Assembly (NCBI GenBank): GCA_944372515.1
Contig: CALVZM010000008.1
Location: 1-49,759 of the forward strand
Reading direction: 5' to 3'
From: an uncultured Clostridia bacterium
GTDB lineage: Bacteria; Bacillota; Clostridia; Christensenellales; Borkfalkiaceae
DNA length: 49,759 nt
Part shown: one piece after another, positions 49,261-49,759 of the stretch
Position numbering within the stretch: the first letter of the stretch is position 1
Layout of the letters: the number at the start of each line of letters is the position of its first letter
Made by a program: the position numbers and the translations under genes
Notes under the pieces: generated by a model
Seen by the model: only the letters and a program-made list of their open reading frames with translations
Databases searched by the model: none
Told to the model about the DNA's origin: nothing

Positions 49261-49759
49261 CGATCAGCCTCTTCTTGCGGAGGGGCTCAAAAGCGTGCTC
49301 GAACACGGCGGCGGGGACATCGAAGTCGTCGCGCTGGCAAAGAACGGTGCGGAGGCGCTCGAACGGCTGGAACACACGCCCGTCGACGTCGTGCTGATGG
49401 ACATACGGATGCCCGTGATGAACGGCGTGGTCGCCACCAAGGAGATCCGCGCCCGCTATCCCGCGGTCAAAGTGGTCGTTTTGACGACCTTTGACGACAG
49501 CGAATACATCCTCAACGCCATCAACAACGGCGCGAGCGGCTATCTTCTGAAAGACATCGGTTCCGCCGAACTCATCGGCGCGGTGAAGAACGCCTATGCG
49601 GGGGACACCATCCTGCCCTCCAAGATCGCCCGCCGCATTGCCGACGCGGCGATGCTCGTGGCGGGGAACCGGGAACTGCGCTTCAAGCGCGCCTTCTCCT
49701 TTTCCGACCGCGAAACGGAGATCGCCGTCATGCTCTATGAGGGTTTCTCCAACCGCCAG
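49235..49759 (+). CDS. NarL/LuxR-type response regulator, 3' end outside window
   Basis: The ATG at 49235 follows ACAGGAGGA inside the kinase gene (26-base overlap). The 175 visible residues contain a full receiver domain (MKIRVMIADDQPLLAEGL, phosphoacceptor Asp56 in VVLMDIRMPVMNG, VVLTTFDDSEYI, GYLLKDIG). The start of the LuxR-type helix-turn-helix follows (FSFSDRETEIAVMLYEGFSNRQ), where the window ends. It is the partner of the upstream kinase. Confidence 0.95.
   Translation, partial: MKIRVMIADDQPLLAEGLKSVLEHGGGDIEVVALAKNGAEALERLEHTPVDVVLMDIRMPVMNGVVATKEIRARYPAVKVVVLTTFDDSEYILNAINNGASGYLLKDIGSAELIGAVKNAYAGDTILPSKIARRIADAAMLVAGNRELRFKRAFSFSDRETEIAVMLYEGFSNRQ

Noticed and set aside
1..49759. 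CRISPR array or cas genes
   Set aside because: No regularly spaced repeats of 24-40 bp and no Cas-like protein were seen.

Overview
The window reads as a chromosome segment of a Gram-positive, Clostridia-like bacterium. Coding DNA is GC-rich and intergenic DNA is AT-rich. Promoters are near-perfect sigma-A type (TTGACA, 17 nt, TATAAT), ribosome binding sites are AGGAGG-like, and GTG and TTG starts occur. The S10-spc-alpha ribosomal gene order, the zinc-type S14, RbgA, a PepV-type dipeptidase, a LytTR/GHKL two-component pair and an RsgI-like anti-sigma factor all point to Firmicutes. A gut Christensenellales-like lineage is a guess from style only.

Layout. Positions 1-13,100 hold housekeeping and metabolic genes: a partial unknown protein, a membrane protein with four DUF1508 repeats, two FAD oxidoreductases in tandem, a Dabb protein, a YjbR protein, pyruvate kinase, and then rimM, an ABC ATPase and permease, trmD and rbgA in one direction. 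A tRNA-Ala(GGC) follows at 13.15 kb. At 14.5-21.8 kb a LytTR regulator and GHKL sensor kinase precede a secreted carbohydrate-binding lipoprotein and a membrane-tethered, domain-permuted GH3 glycosidase. This is probably a polysaccharide sensing and degradation locus.

From 22.1 to 23.75 kb there is an AT-rich island of about 1.6 kb next to a tRNA-Arg(ACG). It carries two foreign-looking genes and is bounded by a 9-bp direct repeat of the tRNA 3' end. At 24.2-28.1 kb lie a DUF1858 protein and a compact signalling locus: an ECF sigma factor, a membrane anti-sigma factor with an RsgI-like Asn-Pro domain, and a lipoprotein carrying the same domain. The sigma gene and the lipoprotein gene share a two-part promoter motif with identical spacing.

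From 28.5 to 45.0 kb is the S10-spc-alpha supercluster (rpsJ to rplQ with secY, adk, map, infA, rpmJ and rpoA). It starts at a consensus promoter with a long leader. A second consensus promoter and a leader of about 500 nt separate rpmJ from rpsM. The last 5 kb hold a DUF378 protein, PepV, RadC and a NarL-type two-component pair whose regulator runs off the window.

The most unusual items are the ECF/RsgI-like/lipoprotein module with its matching promoters, the tRNA-Arg mini-island with a leader-peptide and terminator arrangement, and two promoters whose -35/-10 spacers contain long G tracts. I ran no database searches. Family names come from motif recognition and coordinates were counted by hand.
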